DNA from: Paracoccaceae bacterium | Lineage (GTDB): Bacteria > Pseudomonadota > Alphaproteobacteria > Rhodobacterales > Rhodobacteraceae | DNA length: 64,000 nt | Reading direction: 5' to 3' | NCBI GenBank assembly: GCA_902602765.1 | Contig: CACKSH010000005.1 | Span: forward strand, 1 to 64,000 | Shown here: positions 25,642 to 35,963 of the stretch, in pieces | Layout: each line of letters starts with the position of its first letter | Position numbering within the stretch: the first letter of the stretch is position 1 | The notes under the pieces: model-generated | Seen by the model: the letters and a program-made list of their open reading frames with translations, nothing else | Databases searched by the model: none | Told to the model about the DNA's origin: nothing | Translations under genes and position numbers: made by a program

Positions 25642-26958
25642 TTACCTTAAACTAGCAGCAATTTGTGGTGATAGTTTGCGTACATCTTCAAGAATGTCTT
25701 TTATATCCAATGTACCAATCACGCCATCATTAACTACTTGTTTCCCTCCAATAAACACATCGCTAATATCTGACTTGCACGCAGAATAAACTAGGTGGGT
25801 AATAGGGTCAAAAACTGGCACAGCGTGTATTTTATCCATATCAACGAATATGAAATCTGCTATTTTACCCACTTCTAAACTTCCTAATTTGTCTTCTTTG
25901 CCCAATGCTTTTGCTCCATTAAGTGTCGCCATATGCAATACTGTTTTGGCATTCATAACTTTTGGGTCAAATGTGGTTCCCTTTGGAAGACTTGCGGCTA
26001 AACGCATTGTAAGCCACATATCGAGATCATTTCCGCTTATAGCTCCATCGGTTCCAAGTGTTAGGGTAACCCCAGCTTCAAACATCTTGTCAATCGGTGC
26101 TATTCCTGAGCCTAATTTTAAATTTGACATTGGATTATGTACGACAATGCTCTCATTGTCAGCAATTAATTGGATCTCTGCCTCGTCTATATGTACGCAA
26201 TGAGCGAGGATAGTTCGCTTATCTAGTAAGCAATTAGAATGCAAATGTCTTATAACAGACTGTCCGTATCGTTTACTTATATCGGACTGCTCAGCAAGGG
26301 TTTCGGCTGCATGTATATGATATAAACCATTGTGTCTTTCTGCTATTTTTTTCGCTTCCTTTAGGTGTTTAGGAGAGACTGTATATGTACCGTGAGGCAT
26401 AACTCCTGGGAAAACAGCTTCGTTGCTATTATAATCTTCAAAGAACTTCTCAGCTTCCTGTAGAAAATCTTCATGAGATCTATTTCCAATACCTGGGTAA
26501 TCAAAAAAGATACCCCCAGTTGAAATTCGCATTCCTAGGTCATTAGCGGCTTTTACTGTTTCGTTTGGATACCAGAACATATCCATTACGCTTGTGACGC
26601 CAGATAACAAATTCTCTGCCAACCCGAGCACGGAGCCGGTGTAAGTAGTTTTTGGAGTCAGAATAGCTTTTTCGGCAACCCATACTTTTTGAAGCCAGGC
26701 CTCCAAGGATAATTCTTCTACTAAACCTCTAAATAAACTATCCGCTGCATGGCAATGCATATTAATCAAACCGGGCATCACTATCTTATTGCGTGCATCT
26801 ATTTTTTGTGATGTAGCGAAGTGTTGAATTTTTTTTTCACTATCGCTTTCTATAACTTGGATACTGCCATCAGCTATGGCCATTGAAGCGTTCCAAATAA
26901 CATTATGATTTTTGTCACAAGTAACTAAATTTGCATTTTCTATTACAAGATCATACAT
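25642..26958 (-). CDS. Amidohydrolase of the TRZ/ATZ-SsnA deaminase group
   Basis: A metal-dependent deaminase-type amidohydrolase of about 438 residues. Metal ligands lie in NMHCHAADSLFRG (HxH), HIHAAET, LAHCVHID and LGTDGAISGND. The group includes S-adenosylhomocysteine/methylthioadenosine, guanine and other purine deaminases. The ATG at 26958 is chosen because AAAGGA lies 6-7 bases upstream and MYDLVIENANLVTCD is a normal family N-terminus. A longer in-frame extension to 27111 has no family match. Position before a purine nucleoside phosphorylase suggests deamination of a purine base or nucleoside. It heads the minus-strand operon reaching to at least the cupin gene. Confidence 0.86.
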   Translation of the reverse strand: MYDLVIENANLVTCDKNHNVIWNASMAIADGSIQVIESDSEKKIQHFATSQKIDARNKIVMPGLINMHCHAADSLFRGLVEELSLEAWLQKVWVAEKAILTPKTTYTGSVLGLAENLLSGVTSVMDMFWYPNETVKAANDLGMRISTGGIFFDYPGIGNRSHEDFLQEAEKFFEDYNSNEAVFPGVMPHGTYTVSPKHLKEAKKIAERHNGLYHIHAAETLAEQSDISKRYGQSVIRHLHSNCLLDKRTILAHCVHIDEAEIQLIADNESIVVHNPMSNLKLGSGIAPIDKMFEAGVTLTLGTDGAISGNDLDMWLTMRLAASLPKGTTFDPKVMNAKTVLHMATLNGAKALGKEDKLGSLEVGKIADFIFVDMDKIHAVPVFDPITHLVYSACKSDISDVFIGGKQVVNDGVIGTLDIKDILEDVRKLSPQIAASLR

Positions 26959-27310
26959 TTTTGATCCTTTAGGTATTTGTTTTAAGTTTTTGTTTTCTCT
27001 AACCGGCAGAGACTTGGGAAAGAAGTGAAGCAAAGAAAATGCATCATTTCCCTGATATTTCTTGAGATTTGGTTGAGTTTTAAGTGAAGGGAATTTTGAC
27101 CTAAAAGTCAAATTTTTTTGTCAACGAAACTAGTTATTTTGTTGCTCTTTAGCCTTAACTAAATAGCAGTTCTACCATACAGCACAAATTAGTTGAAACT
27201 CAGGCAGAAGAAATACATGTTTAAATTATCTGGATATCAAAATTCGCTGATTTAATGCTATTGAAAATAAACTTGGGTTAGATAGACAATTTAAGTAAAA
27301 AGAGGTTTTT
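26959..27310. other. Divergent intergenic region, no gene seen
   Basis: This 352-base region separates the amidohydrolase operon (minus) from the oxidoreductase gene (plus). It contains an in-frame upstream extension of the amidohydrolase reading frame (to 27111) that is Lys/Phe-rich and not convincing as protein. No copy of the CTAACATGTTAG operator, no clear hairpin and no RNA gene was found. AGAGG at 27302-27306 is the likely ribosome site for the downstream TTG start. Confidence 0.6.
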
Positions 27311-30300
27311 TTGGAAGTAAAGTTAACAGATTGTTATACACTGAGTGAGGGCAAGGCTCTGATGTCTGGCACTGAGGCTTTGGTAAGGCTCCTGCTTGAG
27401 CAATCTAGAATAGATCGTTCAAACGGGCTTAGTACTAAAGGTTTGGTAAGTGGTTATCCTGGTTCTCCACTGGGTGGTTTGGATATTGCGCTGGGTAAAG
27501 CACAGGCTTTTTTGGATGAAGAAGAAATTTATTTCCAACCTGCGGTTAACGAAGAACTTGCTGCTACTGCCTTGTGGGGAAGTCAGCATATAAATTTATA
27601 TGATAATCCTGAAATCCAAGGTGTCTTTTCCATGTGGTATGGTAAGGGGCCAGGTTTGGATAGGGCAATGGATGCGTTACGACATGCCAACCAAGGAGGG
27701 GTAGCCCCGCATGGCGGCATGGTTATAGCAGTGGGTGATGATCCAACTGGTAAATCATCGACATTAGCTTACCAATCGGATCAAAATTTTCATTCTCTAG
27801 GGATTCCGTATTTTTTCCCGAAAAATGTTTCTGACATCATTCCCATGGGGCTGGAAGCTTTTGCACTGTCTCGTTATTCCGGTTGTTGTGTTGGTTTGAA
27901 AATCGTCGTTGATACCGCCGACAGTAATGCAGTCGTAGACATGTCAAAGTTGCGTCCAGGTTTACCAACATTAAAGCCAAACAGCCTCGTTCACGTTACT
28001 AAGCATGACCCAGCTAGCGTCCGAGAAAGCAAACTGCATGACTTAAGACTGCCAGCGGTTCAAACTTGGTGTGAAAATAGTAAAAATGTTGCACAGGTTT
28101 ACCTACCTGCAAAAAAAGGGGAAACGCGGCTAGGCATAATTGGTGTGGGGAAAATCGCCAATGAGGTTAATGAAGCATTGGCTGGCCTTCTGCCGGATAG
28201 GGATAAAAAAAATACAATAGCATTTACAGCAATAAATATGCCTTGGCCGTTACCAGAGAAAAAAATATCTGCCATGCTTTCTGTCGTTGATGAAGTGTTG
28301 GTAATTGAAGAAAAACGCTCTTTTGTTGAGGAGCAAATTGCTAAGATTTGCTTAAAACAAGATCGCCATATTTTACTTTCAGGGAAAACTAACCCTGATG
28401 GTACAAATTTATTACCATCATATGGTGAGCTATCACTTGAGAATATTTTAAATGTCATCGCGGCTCGTGCCTCTCATCATTCAATAGTACTTAATCCGAT
28501 CGAAAAGGCTCCCGTAGTGAGCTCATTGAGTGAGATACCAATTCGGCAGCCGTATTATTGCGCTGGTTGTCCACACAACAGCAGTACTAAAGTTTCTGAT
28601 GGTGAAATTGTTGGTATGGGTATTGGTTGCCATTCAATATCTGGTTTCATTGACCCTGATACCATTACCAATTTTACGCAGATGGGTGGTGAGGGAGCAT
28701 TTTGGATAGGTCGAGCACCATTTTCAGACCGGTCTCATTCTTTTCAAAATATGGGTGATGGCACTTATGCTCACTCTGGATACTTAGGTGTCCGAGCAGC
28801 AGTGGCTGCAGGAGTGAACATTACATTCAAAATGTTAGTCAATGATGCTGTAGCTATGACAGGTGGGCAAAGTGCCCAAGGAGGATCGACTCCTTTGTCG
28901 ATGAGTGAACAACTATTAGCGGAAGGAGTGAAAAAAGTTGTGATTGTCTCTGATCAGCCAGATGAAATTCGTTTGAATGGTTCATGGCCTGCTAGTGTAG
29001 ATTTCTTTCAAAGGGATAAAATACTAAGAGTTCAGGATGATTTATCTCAAATTAAAGGAGTCACTGCACTATTACATGTACAAACCTGCGCTACTGAGCT
29101 TCGACGTCGCCGAAAGCGCAAAACTATAGCATCGCGGGCGGAGCGTATTTATATTAATTCAGCCGTCTGCGAAGGCTGCGGTGATTGTGCACAAAGTTCA
29201 AATTGCGTTGCACTAAAGCCTAATTTTGACGGTGAAGCAGATAAACGAGTAATTGATCACTCAGTTTGTAATGATGATTATTCGTGTTTAGACGGTTTCT
29301 GTCCAAGTTTTGTGGCAGTGGTTCCAAAATCAGGAAATGATAGACAAGAAATTGAACTACCAGAATACAATAAACTACCAGAACCGGTTATTGTAGATAA
29401 AGAAATCACAAATTTATATTTAGCAGGGATTGGGGGTACAGGGGTTTCTACGCTGTCTGCAGTTTTGGTAATGGCTGCGCGTCTTGATGACATATGCGCA
29501 CAAGCGGTGAGTCAAACGGGACTGTCCCAAAAAAATGGTGCTGTTACTAGTCAAATAAGGATTACAAGATCTGAAGATCTAAGCTTACGTATGTCCCGAA
29601 TTCCAGACGGTGAGGCAGACTTGTTATTAGCATGTGATGCAGTTGTCGGAGTAGCTGATAATTCTCTAAAAGTTCTGAATAAGAATAAATCGCAGGCAAT
29701 AATGAATATTGATATTGATCCCGTTGGCGTGGTTGGTTTCGGAAATGGCAAAACTATCTCAGAAAAAACGATATTTTCAAGATTGAATAAATTTTTAGAT
29801 ATTAAAAACTGCACAACTTACAATATTCAGCAAATTAGTGAGAGTTTGATGGGAAATAAGATCACTGCGAATGTTATGATGCTGGGTATTGCATTACAGA
29901 AGGGCATGATACCTATTTCCGTCAGATCAGTAGAAAAGGCATTAATCTTAAACGGAACATCGATTAAAGAAAACTTAAAGGCCCTACAGTGGGGAAGATG
30001 GCTGGCATATGATCCGCAATATGTTTTAAACGTATCAGGATTTGGTAAAAATCGCTTTACTGAGTATAGCCCGGAAGAGACTGAATTAGACCACCTAATA
30101 CCCATCTTTTCAGAAAAGTTAACTTCCTATCAAAATAAAAATTATGCAGAAAGTTATCAGAAAATTATGGATGCTTTTAGGGCTCAATTTGGCGACACGA
30201 CCATCTCTCAAAAAACTGCGAAGGCATTATTTAGGGTAATGGCCATTAAAGATGAATACGAAGTTGCACGCCTTATGCTTTCTAGAACTTTTGAGGAAAG

Positions 30301-30670
30301 TCTGATCTCAAAATTTGGTACAGCTCGACCATCTGGCTATTATTTAGCACCTCCTTTTTTAAGTTTTTTGAAAGATGGGAATGGTCTACCTAGAAAAATC
30401 CGATTTGGACCATGGATGCGTTTTATATTTTTGGCGCTGACCAAATTGAAAGGTTTGCGTGAAACTAGTTTTGATCCATTTTCTTACAGCCAAGAGAGGA
30501 AGTTAGAAGTAAAATTTAAAAACTTACTAATTTCAAAGCTCTCAGATCCAAAAAAACTTGAAGAGAGCCCAGAAACCTTTGAGGCCCAATTGGATAGTGC
30601 TCTTAAAGTAAAAGGATACGGTCACATTAAGCGTGAATCTCTTAAAGCCGCAATTTTAGCACTTCAATAA
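27311..30670 (+). CDS. Indolepyruvate ferredoxin oxidoreductase, fused alpha-beta protein
   Basis: A 1119-residue fusion of IorA- and IorB-like parts that oxidatively decarboxylates aryl (and possibly branched-chain) 2-oxo acids to acyl-CoA using ferredoxin and TPP. The N-terminal pyrimidine-binding domain starts at SGTEALVRLLLEQ with GYPGSPLGGLD. The TPP/Mg domain holds GCPHNSST, MGIGCHSISG and NDAVAMTGGQS. An iron-sulfur motif, CEGCGDCAQSSNC, lies near residue 621 with further Cys (CLDGFCPSF). The gamma-type domain begins at AGIGGTGVSTLSAV near 708. The start is TTG behind an AGAGG site. Such fusions are common in Alpha- and Betaproteobacteria. No other fermentative oxidoreductase gene lies nearby. 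Confidence 0.92.
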   Translation: MEVKLTDCYTLSEGKALMSGTEALVRLLLEQSRIDRSNGLSTKGLVSGYPGSPLGGLDIALGKAQAFLDEEEIYFQPAVNEELAATALWGSQHINLYDNPEIQGVFSMWYGKGPGLDRAMDALRHANQGGVAPHGGMVIAVGDDPTGKSSTLAYQSDQNFHSLGIPYFFPKNVSDIIPMGLEAFALSRYSGCCVGLKIVVDTADSNAVVDMSKLRPGLPTLKPNSLVHVTKHDPASVRESKLHDLRLPAVQTWCENSKNVAQVYLPAKKGETRLGIIGVGKIANEVNEALAGLLPDRDKKNTIAFTAINMPWPLPEKKISAMLSVVDEVLVIEEKRSFVEEQIAKICLKQDRHILLSGKTNPDGTNLLPSYGELSLENILNVIAARASHHSIVLNPIEKAPVVSSLSEIPIRQPYYCAGCPHNSSTKVSDGEIVGMGIGCHSISGFIDPDTITNFTQMGGEGAFWIGRAPFSDRSHSFQNMGDGTYAHSGYLGVRAAVAAGVNITFKMLVNDAVAMTGGQSAQGGSTPLSMSEQLLAEGVKKVVIVSDQPDEIRLNGSWPASVDFFQRDKILRVQDDLSQIKGVTALLHVQTCATELRRRRKRKTIASRAERIYINSAVCEGCGDCAQSSNCVALKPNFDGEADKRVIDHSVCNDDYSCLDGFCPSFVAVVPKSGNDRQEIELPEYNKLPEPVIVDKEITNLYLAGIGGTGVSTLSAVLVMAARLDDICAQAVSQTGLSQKNGAVTSQIRITRSEDLSLRMSRIPDGEADLLLACDAVVGVADNSLKVLNKNKSQAIMNIDIDPVGVVGFGNGKTISEKTIFSRLNKFLDIKNCTTYNIQQISESLMGNKITANVMMLGIALQKGMIPISVRSVEKALILNGTSIKENLKALQWGRWLAYDPQYVLNVSGFGKNRFTEYSPEETELDHLIPIFSEKLTSYQNKNYAESYQKIMDAFRAQFGDTTISQKTAKALFRVMAIKDEYEVARLMLSRTFEESLISKFGTARPSGYYLAPPFLSFLKDGNGLPRKIRFGPWMRFIFLALTKLKGLRETSFDPFSYSQERKLEVKFKNLLISKLSDPKKLEESPETFEAQLDSALKVKGYGHIKRESLKAAILALQ

Positions 30671-30687
30671 TTTGTTCTCTCGTCGAG

Positions 30688-33537
30688 CTACTCTGCTGCC
30701 TCAGCATAGTTGGACATAGGTGGGCAGATACAAATAAGATTACGATCACCGTGGGCGTTATCTACTCGGTTAACTGGTGGCCAATATTTATCGACGCGGA
30801 ATGCACCAGGAGGAAAACATCCTTGGTCTCTTGAATATGGACGGTTCCAGTCGCCAACCAAATCCTCAACAGTATGTGGAGCGTTTTTCAAAGGATTATT
30901 CTCTCGATCCATTTTATTATGCTCTATTTGTCGTATTTCCTCTCGTATTGCGAGCATTGCATCGCAAAATCTGTCCAGCTCTGCTTTTGTTTCTGACTCA
31001 GTTGGTTCCACCATAAGGGTCCCTGCTACAGGCCAACTCATCGTTGGAGCATGAAATCCACAATCAATTAATCGTTTTGCTATATCTTCAACGGAAATAT
31101 CTGCTGTTTCTGCGAAGGGTCGAACATCTAAAATACATTCGTGCGCAACCTTACCAAATTCACCTCTATATAGAACATCAAAATTACCCTCCAAACGTTT
31201 GGCAATGTAGTTTGCGTTCAAAATAGCGACTTTTGTTGCTTGAGTAAGTCCTTCTCCACCCATCATAAGGCAATATGCCCAACTGATAGGAAGTAATGAA
31301 GGGGAACCGAATGGCGCAGCAGAAACTGGTCCAGTACTGCCTTTAAATTGTAGATTATTAGGAAGGTGTGGCTTTAGATGTTTTTTTACTCCAATTGGAC
31401 CCATTCCGGGACCACCACCACCATGCGGTATACAAAAAGTTTTGTGCAAATTTAAATGGCTTACATCACCACCTATGTCTCCAGGCTTAGATAAACCAAC
31501 CATGGCATTCATGTTAGCACCGTCAATGTAGACTTGCCCGCCATAGGAGTGAGTTATATCGCAAACAGCATGTACAGTCTTTTCAAACACCCCATGTGTC
31601 GATGGATAAGTAATCATACATCCCGCAAGCTCTTTACTATAGTACTCTGCTTTCGACTTGAAGTCGTCAATATCGATATCTCCGTTATCTGCAGAATTCA
31701 CCGGCACTACTTTCCATCCAACCATCTGTGCGCTGGCTGGGTTGGTGCCATGTGCTGATGTCGGGATAAGACAAACATTTCGATGCCCATCTCCACGGGA
31801 GTGATGATAGTCAGCAATTGTCAATAGACCCGCGTACTCTCCTTGAGCTCCAGAGTTGGGTTGCATTGAAATGGCATCATAACCAGTTATTGTGCAAAGT
31901 TTGTCAGAAAGATCATTTATTATTTCCTCGTAACCTTTTGCTTGTTCTTTGGGGGCAAAAGGATGTAGCAAGGAAAACTCTCTCCAGCTTACGGGCATCA
32001 TCTCTGCCGCCGAATTTAGTTTCATTGTACATGAGCCAAGAGGGATCATAGCACGATCGAGTGCTAAATCTCTATCAGACAGACGTCTCATATAGCGCAT
32101 CATTTCTGTCTCGGCCCGGTTCATATGGAATACATCGTGCTCTAAATATGTGCTTTGACGTAATAGGCTGTTTGGTATTCTATAGCTTGGCTCTAAATCG
32201 TCGTCTTTCATAGTTAAGCCGAAGGCTTTCCAGACAGCCTCCGTGGTGTCTCGTCTAGTCGTTTCGTCATAAGATATAGCGATTTTATTTTTGCCTATTG
32301 CGCGCAAATTTATCCCCTCTTTTACGGCCGCGCTCATCACACCTTTTTGGAACAAACCTACATCAACGGTTATTGTATCGAAGAAAGCATCTGGTTCCAC
32401 TTCAAAACCAGCTTTTTCAAGACCTTTTGCAAGCCTTACAGTCTTTCTATGAATACGCTGAGCAATTGCTTTGAGGCCCTCAGGTCCATGGAAAACCGCA
32501 TAAAATGATGCCATAACAGCGAGCAGTGCTTGCGCTGTGCATACATTCGATGTTGCTTTTTCTCGCCTAATATGCTGCTCACGGGTTTGTAGAGCCAGTC
32601 GATACGCCTTGTTTCCGTGAGCATCAATGGAAATGCCAACAATCCTTCCTGGCATAGACCTTTTATAACTATCTTTTGTTGCCATATAAGCTGCATGAGG
32701 ACCACCGTACCCAACAGGCACTCCAAACCTTTGAGTTGAGCCCACTGCTATATCTGCACCCATAGCTCCTGGTTCTTTAAGACATGTCAGCGCTAATGGG
32801 TCTGCTGAAACCACACCTATCGCCTTAGATTCATGTAATTTTTTTATTTCATTCGTTAAATCACGTATACTCCCATTTGTTCCAGGATACTGGAAAATAG
32901 CCCCAAATACTTTATGAGCAGCGAGATTGTCGACATTATCAATTATCAACGTGATACCTAATGGCCTTGCACGAGTCTTCAAAACAGAAATATTCTGTGG
33001 GTGGCAGTTCTCATCTACAAAGAATGCTGTGTTCTTTGAGCGGGCAATACGTTGAGCCATTGTCATGGCTTCAGCGCAGGCAGTGGCTTCATCCAAAAGG
33101 GAAGCATTTGCAATTTCTAATCCAGTCAGATCAGAAATCATGGTTTGGAAATTAAGTAGTGCTTCTAAACGGCCTTGGCTTATTTCTGGCTGATAGGGTG
33201 TGTAAGCGGTGTACCAGGCTGGGTTTTCAAGTATGTTTCTTTGAATAACTGGTGGGGTTACTGTTCCATAATACCCTTGACCTATCAGACTTGTGAGAAT
33301 TTTATTCTTTGAAGAGGTAATTCGCATATGTCTTAAAAGCTCTCTCTCGGACATCGGTTTACCAAAGTTCAGTGGTTCTTTTTGACGAATGCTTTCGGGG
33401 ACTGTTTCATTTATGAGTTGATCAATAGATCCGACCTCTAAAACTTTGAACATTTCCTCCATTTCCGATGGAGATGGGCCTATGTGCCTGCGATTTGCAA
33501 AATCATAAGGAAGATAATTTGTTGGTGTAAAAGGCAT
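30688..33537 (-). CDS. gcvP: Glycine dehydrogenase (decarboxylating), P protein
   Basis: A 949-residue P protein of the glycine cleavage system, the length of the fused homodimer-type enzyme. Near residue 700, [20 protein letters not shown] carries the PLP-binding lysine, and [11 protein letters not shown] precedes it. The N-terminal half starts [13 protein letters not shown] and has the [14 protein letters not shown] block. It decarboxylates glycine and passes the aminomethyl group to the lipoyl arm of GcvH. It is the last gene of gcvT-gcvH-gcvP and lies 48 bases after gcvH. Expression should follow the glycine riboswitch ahead of gcvT. Confidence 0.97.
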   Translation of the reverse strand: MPFTPTNYLPYDFANRRHIGPSPSEMEEMFKVLEVGSIDQLINETVPESIRQKEPLNFGKPMSERELLRHMRITSSKNKILTSLIGQGYYGTVTPPVIQRNILENPAWYTAYTPYQPEISQGRLEALLNFQTMISDLTGLEIANASLLDEATACAEAMTMAQRIARSKNTAFFVDENCHPQNISVLKTRARPLGITLIIDNVDNLAAHKVFGAIFQYPGTNGSIRDLTNEIKKLHESKAIGVVSADPLALTCLKEPGAMGADIAVGSTQRFGVPVGYGGPHAAYMATKDSYKRSMPGRIVGISIDAHGNKAYRLALQTREQHIRREKATSNVCTAQALLAVMASFYAVFHGPEGLKAIAQRIHRKTVRLAKGLEKAGFEVEPDAFFDTITVDVGLFQKGVMSAAVKEGINLRAIGKNKIAISYDETTRRDTTEAVWKAFGLTMKDDDLEPSYRIPNSLLRQSTYLEHDVFHMNRAETEMMRYMRRLSDRDLALDRAMIPLGSCTMKLNSAAEMMPVSWREFSLLHPFAPKEQAKGYEEIINDLSDKLCTITGYDAISMQPNSGAQGEYAGLLTIADYHHSRGDGHRNVCLIPTSAHGTNPASAQMVGWKVVPVNSADNGDIDIDDFKSKAEYYSKELAGCMITYPSTHGVFEKTVHAVCDITHSYGGQVYIDGANMNAMVGLSKPGDIGGDVSHLNLHKTFCIPHGGGGPGMGPIGVKKHLKPHLPNNLQFKGSTGPVSAAPFGSPSLLPISWAYCLMMGGEGLTQATKVAILNANYIAKRLEGNFDVLYRGEFGKVAHECILDVRPFAETADISVEDIAKRLIDCGFHAPTMSWPVAGTLMVEPTESETKAELDRFCDAMLAIREEIRQIEHNKMDRENNPLKNAPHTVEDLVGDWNRPYSRDQGCFPPGAFRVDKYWPPVNRVDNAHGDRNLICICPPMSNYAEAAE

Positions 33538-33585
33538 TACAGAACTCCCAAAAATTAATTTAGTATTTTTATAAATACCACCTGG

Positions 33586-33945
33586 TTAGCCAATAAGTTT
33601 GGTATAAGCTGCTTCATCCATATATTCATTGATCTGTTCAGAATTATCCGGCTTAATTTTGAAAAACCAAGCATCTCCCATGGGATCATCATTTACTTTG
33701 CTTGGTTCATCCACCAGCATCTCGTTGATTTCAACAATTTCCCCATCGAGAGGGGAAAGGATATCAGAAGCTGCTTTCACGCTCTCGATTACAACAATTT
33801 CATCGTCTTTTGATACTGTTGTCCCTTCTTCAGGCAATTCTATGAATACGATATCGCCTAGCTGAGAGCTGGCATGATCAGTTATACCTACCACTATCAG
33901 CTCGCCTTCTACTTTTAACCATTCGTGTTCTTCTGTAAATTTCAT
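33586..33945 (-). CDS. gcvH: Glycine cleavage system H protein
   Basis: The lipoyl carrier of the glycine cleavage system, about 119 residues. IVVIESVKAASDI near residue 58 contains the lysine that receives lipoate, and LPEEGTTVSKDDE precedes it. The ATG at 33945 (MKFTEEHEWLKV) is preferred: GGAG lies 6 bases upstream. A TTG four codons earlier would use that site as coding sequence. It lies between gcvT (15 bases) and gcvP on the minus strand. Confidence 0.96.
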   Translation of the reverse strand: MKFTEEHEWLKVEGELIVVGITDHASSQLGDIVFIELPEEGTTVSKDDEIVVIESVKAASDILSPLDGEIVEINEMLVDEPSKVNDDPMGDAWFFKIKPDNSEQINEYMDEAAYTKLIG

Positions 33946-33960
33946 AGGTGTCTCCAAAAA

Positions 33961-35094
33961 TTAATTTTTTTTATATTTTTTCTTAACGAAAGGTAACGAA
34001 GTTACTTCTATTTCTAGCAACTTCCCTCGAACTTGTGCATTCACTCTGCTACCTAGATGTGAGAATTCATTCTTTATATACCCCACTGCAATCGGATGTT
34101 TTTGTGTGGGGCTGAATAACCCTGATGTTATCCGTCCTACAGGAACAGATAAAGCGCCGTTTTCAAAAAGCTGGGTATCTCTTCTTATCGGGGCTTTCCC
34201 AAGAGGCACAAATCCCGCGAATTTATACTCAGAACCATTTTCTATTTCGGATAATATTATATTAGCTCCAGGAAAGCTTTCTTCCTTTTGTCCTTCGCTT
34301 AATCTTGATTTATGCATGGCCCATTTTAACCCAGCAGCAACTGGGGAGGTTTTAGTGTCAATATCCTGCCCATACAGACACAGTCCGGCTTCTAGTCGCA
34401 AAGAGTCTCGTGCACCCAGTCCGACAAGTTCTACAGATTTGTGTTTTAATAAAGTTTCGGTGACATTTTCTGCAGCTTTGTTTGGAATTGAAATTTCAAA
34501 CCCATCCTCACCAGTATATCCTGATCTTGATATCCAACATTCTGCTCCTGCGATCGGTATTGTGGAGACGTCCATGAATTGCATATTAGAAATCTTTGGA
34601 TAATGCTCTGAAAGCACCTTCTCGGAAGCTGGTCCTTGCAAAGCAATTAAGGCTCTATTTTCCAAGTTTTTTACACTGACCCCGAGCGGTTCTAAGTGTT
34701 CACGGAGGTGTTTAATATCGTCTTCTTTCCTAGAAGCGTTGACGACCATGTAAATATGGTCACCTCGATTAGAAAACATAAAATCATCAAGTATTCCGCC
34801 GGTACTGTTTGTGAAAAATCCATATCTTTGACGATCAACTTGTAATGTTTTCACCTCCATTGGGATCAAGGTTTCCAGTGCATCTGCTACTTGATTGAAG
34901 TCATTACCTCGTAAAACTATCTGTCCCATATGGCTTACATCGAAAAGTCCAGCTTGGCGTCGAGTGTGAAGATGTTCGCTCATAATACCGTTTTCATATT
35001 GAAGTGGCATATCGTAACCAGCAAAAGCCGTCATCCGTGCATTATTATTTTGGTGCAATCTATTTAGGGGCGTATGCATGGGCTTATCAGACAT
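33961..35094 (-). CDS. gcvT: Glycine cleavage system aminomethyltransferase (T protein)
   Basis: A T protein of about 377 residues that moves the one-carbon unit from lipoyl-H protein to tetrahydrofolate and releases ammonia. Family segments include RMTAFAGYDMPLQY, AGLFDVSHMGQ near residue 50, GYTGEDGFEI near 195 with the folate-site Asp/Glu, and GARDSLRLEAGLCLYG near 226. The start at 35094 has AGGA 6-9 bases upstream. It is the first gene of the operon and lies downstream of a tandem glycine riboswitch. The flavoprotein at 61526-63967 has a C-terminal half of the same fold. Confidence 0.96.
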   Translation of the reverse strand: MSDKPMHTPLNRLHQNNNARMTAFAGYDMPLQYENGIMSEHLHTRRQAGLFDVSHMGQIVLRGNDFNQVADALETLIPMEVKTLQVDRQRYGFFTNSTGGILDDFMFSNRGDHIYMVVNASRKEDDIKHLREHLEPLGVSVKNLENRALIALQGPASEKVLSEHYPKISNMQFMDVSTIPIAGAECWISRSGYTGEDGFEISIPNKAAENVTETLLKHKSVELVGLGARDSLRLEAGLCLYGQDIDTKTSPVAAGLKWAMHKSRLSEGQKEESFPGANIILSEIENGSEYKFAGFVPLGKAPIRRDTQLFENGALSVPVGRITSGLFSPTQKHPIAVGYIKNEFSHLGSRVNAQVRGKLLEIEVTSLPFVKKKYKKN

Positions 35095-35167
35095 CAACTT
35101 TCCTACACTATTAGCCAGTTTTATAAAAAGTCTGGCATCAATCGACTACGGCGTAAGCCGTAATATG

Positions 35168-35318
35168 ATGCCCCTTTCTGTACCTTTGCCTGAGATCGTT
35201 ATCCCTTCGGCGGATGCTAACGCATCTCTCTCCAGATTTTATAAAACAGTGGTCCATTTGCCTGAGAGTTTCCGGGGCGGTTGCTCCTTCGGCACTGATT
35301 ATCCAGTTCTCCCACCAT
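35168..35318 (-). promoter_or_regulatory. Tandem glycine riboswitch upstream of gcvT-gcvH-gcvP
   Basis: Read on the minus strand, two glycine aptamers follow one another. The first (about 35316-35245) has GGGAGAAC, GCCGAAGGAGCAA and CTCTCAGGCAAATGGAC. The second (about 35236-35170) has GGAGAGA, GCCGAAGGGATAA and CTCAGGCAAAGGTAC. The repeated GCCGAAGG ... CTCAGGCAAA pair is the diagnostic core. The gcvT start is about 75 bases downstream, so glycine binding should raise expression of the cleavage system. No clear intrinsic terminator was seen between it and gcvT, so control may be at translation. Confidence 0.93.
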
Positions 35319-35326
35319 TTCATTAA

Positions 35327-35355
35327 ACGATAGACACCAGTGAAGTTCTTTTCAA
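35327..35355 (-). promoter_or_regulatory. Predicted sigma-70 promoter for the gcv transcript
   Basis: On the minus strand, TTGAAA (35355-35350) and TATCGT (35332-35327) are separated by exactly 17 bases. This places transcription start near 35320, right at the 5' edge of the glycine riboswitch. The agreement of spacing and position supports the call, but it is prediction only. Confidence 0.55.
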
Positions 35356-35402
35356 GGCAAATGTCATTTGACAGCACCAAATTTTTTATGCAAATCAAAA
35401 AT

Positions 35403-35963
35403 ATGAATAATCAATTTTTCTTTGGCTATGGTAGTTTGGTAAATACTTCGTCTCATGATTTCCATGATATATCTAATGCACGTTTAGTCGGATGGCGCAG
35501 AATATGGCAACGAACAAATTTGCGAGATTTCTCATTTTTGAGTGTGCATAGATCTGATAATTTTAGCATTGATGGCGTTATTGCAATTGTACCTGATGGT
35601 AACTGGACAAAGCTAGATAAACGAGAGGCTGGCTATGACCGAATTGTTGGATCGGAAATGATTGAACACACATCCTCAAGGCCTGATAGTATTTCTTTTT
35701 ATCGGATACCAGATCATGAATTGTCTAGTGTTAAAAAATGTCCAATTTTATTAAGTTATCTTGACGTGGTTTTGATGGGATTTTTACAAAGGTTTGGAAA
35801 ACAGGGGTTTTCGAATTTTTTTGAAACAACTGATGGATGGGATTGTGGTGTGTTCAATGATAGAAGCAACCCTAGGTATCCTCGTGCCCAAAAATACGAA
35901 AACGATTTTTATTCTACTGTAGATAATGCGCTTGTCACTAAAAACATTGAGTTATTTACATAA
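35403..35963 (+). CDS. Gamma-glutamylcyclotransferase-fold protein
   Basis: About 187 residues with the GGCT/AIG2-like fold. The substrate-loop signature FFFGYGSLV lies at residues 4-13, and the likely catalytic Glu is in LDKREAGYDRI near 78. The ATG at 35403 is chosen since the fold begins immediately after it; longer in-frame starts would run into the riboswitch promoter. Members cyclise gamma-glutamyl amines, as in glutathione turnover (ChaC-like). The substrate here is unknown. It is divergent from the gcv operon, and its stop abuts that of the convergent aminotransferase gene. Confidence 0.82.
   Translation: MNNQFFFGYGSLVNTSSHDFHDISNARLVGWRRIWQRTNLRDFSFLSVHRSDNFSIDGVIAIVPDGNWTKLDKREAGYDRIVGSEMIEHTSSRPDSISFYRIPDHELSSVKKCPILLSYLDVVLMGFLQRFGKQGFSNFFETTDGWDCGVFNDRSNPRYPRAQKYENDFYSTVDNALVTKNIELFT

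Noticed and set aside
26962-27111. N-terminal extension of the amidohydrolase by 51 codons.
   Set aside because: The extension has no family similarity and the internal ATG at 26958 has a well-placed ribosome site.
30710-33155. Several plus-strand open frames of 60-114 codons across gcvP.
   Set aside because: They are shadows of the highly conserved gcvP reading frame and lack ribosome sites or recognisable motifs.
35138-35398. An 86-codon open frame on the minus strand.
   Set aside because: It coincides with the tandem glycine riboswitch and its promoter; the protein has no family features.
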